A stretch of DNA of 64,000 nucleotides from Hymenoscyphus infarciens (lineage: Eukaryota > Ascomycota > Leotiomycetes > Helotiales > Helotiaceae), in the NCBI GenBank assembly GCA_001414345.1, contig LLCB01000047.1, positions 1 through 64,000 of the forward strand, read 5' to 3'. The position numbers and the translations under genes are program-made. The notes under the pieces were generated by a model. That model saw nothing but the letters and a program-made list of their open reading frames with translations. It was not told the DNA's origin and made no database searches. Positions 62,211 through 64,000 of this stretch are shown one piece after another. Each line of letters begins with the position of its first letter. The first letter of the stretch is position 1.

Positions 62211-63344
62211 AACATCTTTCTTTTGTTATTCCTACAGCCTTTGCATCCAGGAGCCCACGGCGCTCTTCACCAGGGTCCGTATCACCAAGATTCGGAACTG
62301 AGGTGGTTTCGGGGTCTCCAGCATGCTGGAGGAACTGACCGCCTCGGGTGGTACGCTCGACTTTGGCGGCTCGCTGTGGAGAACGGCAGTATCACGAAGA
62401 TTCGGACCTGGGGTGGATTCGGTGTCTCCAGCATGCTGGAGGAACTGATCGCCTCAGGTGGTACGCTCGCCTTTGGCGCAAAATGAGTTCCGATAGAGCT
62501 GTTATTGTCGGAAAAATCTTTCTTTTGTTATTCCTACATGTCGAATTCATTCGACGACACCATGCATTGACTTGCTTGGGGGACACCACGGACCCCCGAT
62601 ACTACGAAAGCCAACGGTTCCTCATTGAGGATCCAAAGCTAGGCATCGCCTGGCTTAAAGCCATCGCAGCAGTTCGAATCTACGTACCGGCTGGGTACAA
62701 TTGGCTCGACCTTGACAAGGGCCAGGTTGGTGTGCTCTCTTCGAATGGTTGGTGGTGCGGGCTACGGCCCTTGAGGACGTGAAGATCTTTTGGGAGTGCG
62801 ACACCAGAGATTGGGGAGTTAGACGTTTAGGAGGGGGGTGGAGTGGAAAGGCGCATGGCGGAGGCCTCGGAAAAGACGTACGACAACATGGGCAATCCCT
62901 CGCTTCGTGATGGAAAGATTGCCCCAGAGACTGATGTTAAATTTCACGTTTCTCCATGTCGTCACCTCAGACTTCAACGCCTTGATGAACTTAGTCACGG
63001 CGCGATTCTTCACAGCTCCAAGCCCCCCCTTACCGTCATACATCGGTCCACACGACGAGAGAAGAGCAGACGCTGTATTTGCGCAATTGAAACACGAGGT
63101 GGAAGAAATCAGAGGTTCCCCGCGAGGACTTCAGAAGATCTTCGCCAGATCATCCAAATCAACATCTATATACGAAGACTTGCACACAGCACTATTACGT
63201 GTAACCCAGGAACATGGATTCTCTGGGAATTTGAAAGTCCTTCCCAAGAGATTCAAAGTAGTGGACGGGGATATGAATGTATTAAAACGGCCAACTCCGG
63301 GCATCTTGGGTCTCGGAAACATCTTTCTTTTGTTATTCCTACAA
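62211..63344 (+). repeat. ~27-bp motif present three times
   Basis: ATCTTTCTTTTGTTATTCCT, extended to TCGG(T/A)AA(C/A)..CCTACA, occurs ending near 62236, 62539 and 63344, in the same orientation and almost unchanged, although the flanks differ. Confidence 0.8.
62280..62483 (+). repeat. 109-bp tandem duplication with internal palindrome
   Basis: Unit 1 (62280-62388) and unit 2 (62389-62483) share TATCAC(C/G)AAGATTCGGA, a GGTGG(T/A)TTCGG..TCTCCAG stretch, the 12-bp palindrome CCAGCATGCTGG, and GGTGGTACGCTCG. The period is not a multiple of three, so the copies read in different frames. Confidence 0.85.
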
Positions 63345-63547
63345 TGAGCTCGGAAAAACCGCTCGCAACCCACGAAAACGAGAAGACTTTGATCAAGTGT
63401 TCCTCAACCGCGGAACCAGTCAACTCCGAACCAAACGACTTCCCAATGCATTTTGCACCACTTCACGGCCATCCACAGATAGTCGGACGTCTTATGTTGG
63501 GAGGTGCTGTCTACAATCTCTCCACGAACCGGAATACTGAAGTGTGA
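62838..63547 (+). CDS. Possible gene fragment with ankyrin-like end
   Basis: Two overlapping open frames run here. One (62838-63347) has helical, charged text (RADAVFAQLKHEVEEI, TALLRVTQEHGFSGNLKVL). The other (62843-63547) ends with APLHGHPQIVGRLMLGGA, which resembles an ankyrin repeat. A real protein would need an intron or frameshift between them near 63315, where one copy of the 27-bp motif lies. Start, end and function are unproven, and it could be a pseudogene. Confidence 0.3.
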
Positions 63548-64000
63548 AGGAGGGGAAAGGAACGAAGTCAATCAGTTGTAATGGCAGGAGAGGAAGTCGA
63601 GCTGAGCTCGCAACCACTATCAAATGGAACTTTGGCGCGCACGAAGAGAGTGATAGACATCGTTCACTTCCACTAACTCAGCGAACCATTCAAAATAACT
63701 CAGGCAACTCTGGCGAAGGAATCGTTTTCCTAATCTCGCTTGTTCACGCCGGAATTCCACGATAATTTGAAGATCAACCCACTCGACGTCGAAAAGATTA
63801 TCTACAACAACATGGAGAAATCCATTTTCAGGGTGATCTCGAAAGATGGCGAGAACCCATGGAACTCTATTAAAGGTCAAAACGACCATTCTGCAAGAAA
63901 TCACGTTTCCTGCAACGCAAAGTTGGCAGGGACGAAAATGCGTCCGTCAAGTTGAGAAACGAAACGGAGGAGATGGTGCGTCGTCTGGCTAACCTCACCA
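63548..64000. other. Window edge, no supported feature
   Basis: Short open frames on both strands, none distinctive. A gene crossing the window end cannot be excluded. Confidence 0.3.

Overview
The window is from a filamentous ascomycete genome. Genes carry short introns (about 46-60 nt, GT..AG with CTRAY branch points). The single-copy genes are typical of Pezizomycotina. Repeats have been turned into TA-rich sequence by C-to-T changes, as repeat-induced point mutation (RIP) does. A Leotiomycete/Helotiales origin is my inference from protein style, not a measurement.

Layout. 1-7560 is a TA-rich, RIP-like repeat block with no open frame of useful length; it holds a foldback element, a 190-bp duplication and 7-bp minisatellites. 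8074-16593 is a compact housekeeping island: TEL2 (-) and UBA3 (+) are divergent, RPC40/RPAC1 (-) converges on UBA3, and the 49-kDa complex I subunit (+) is divergent from RPC40. 16594-19320 is gene-poor. 19320-23620 is a second RIP-like block containing a short LTR element with intact LTRs and a target duplication. 23621-24340 is a tandem repeat that becomes less RIP-altered towards the next gene. 24461-26266 encodes an unrecognised 601-residue protein. Upstream of it, 26377-30017 holds the most unusual structure here: 18 regularly spaced donor/mini-exon/acceptor/branch-point modules on the minus strand. 31790-32260 is a Ty3/gypsy pol remnant and 34514-35740 a decayed membrane-protein gene.

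36378-38036 encodes a CaM-kinase (-). 41786-59899 is a second gene-rich stretch: a 433-aa conserved unknown, an LSD1-type histone demethylase with an HMG tail, capping protein beta, a secreted/single-pass Cys-rich membrane protein, and (-) a very long Ste20/GCK-type kinase. 59900-64000 is accessory DNA with local duplications, a motif present three times and ankyrin-like fragments.

Exon structures were rebuilt by hand from splice signals, reading phase and family conservation. Phases close exactly for TEL2, UBA3, RPC40, nuo49, the CaM-kinase, the 433-aa gene, LSD1, CAP2 and the long kinase; one intron of the membrane-protein gene is weaker.
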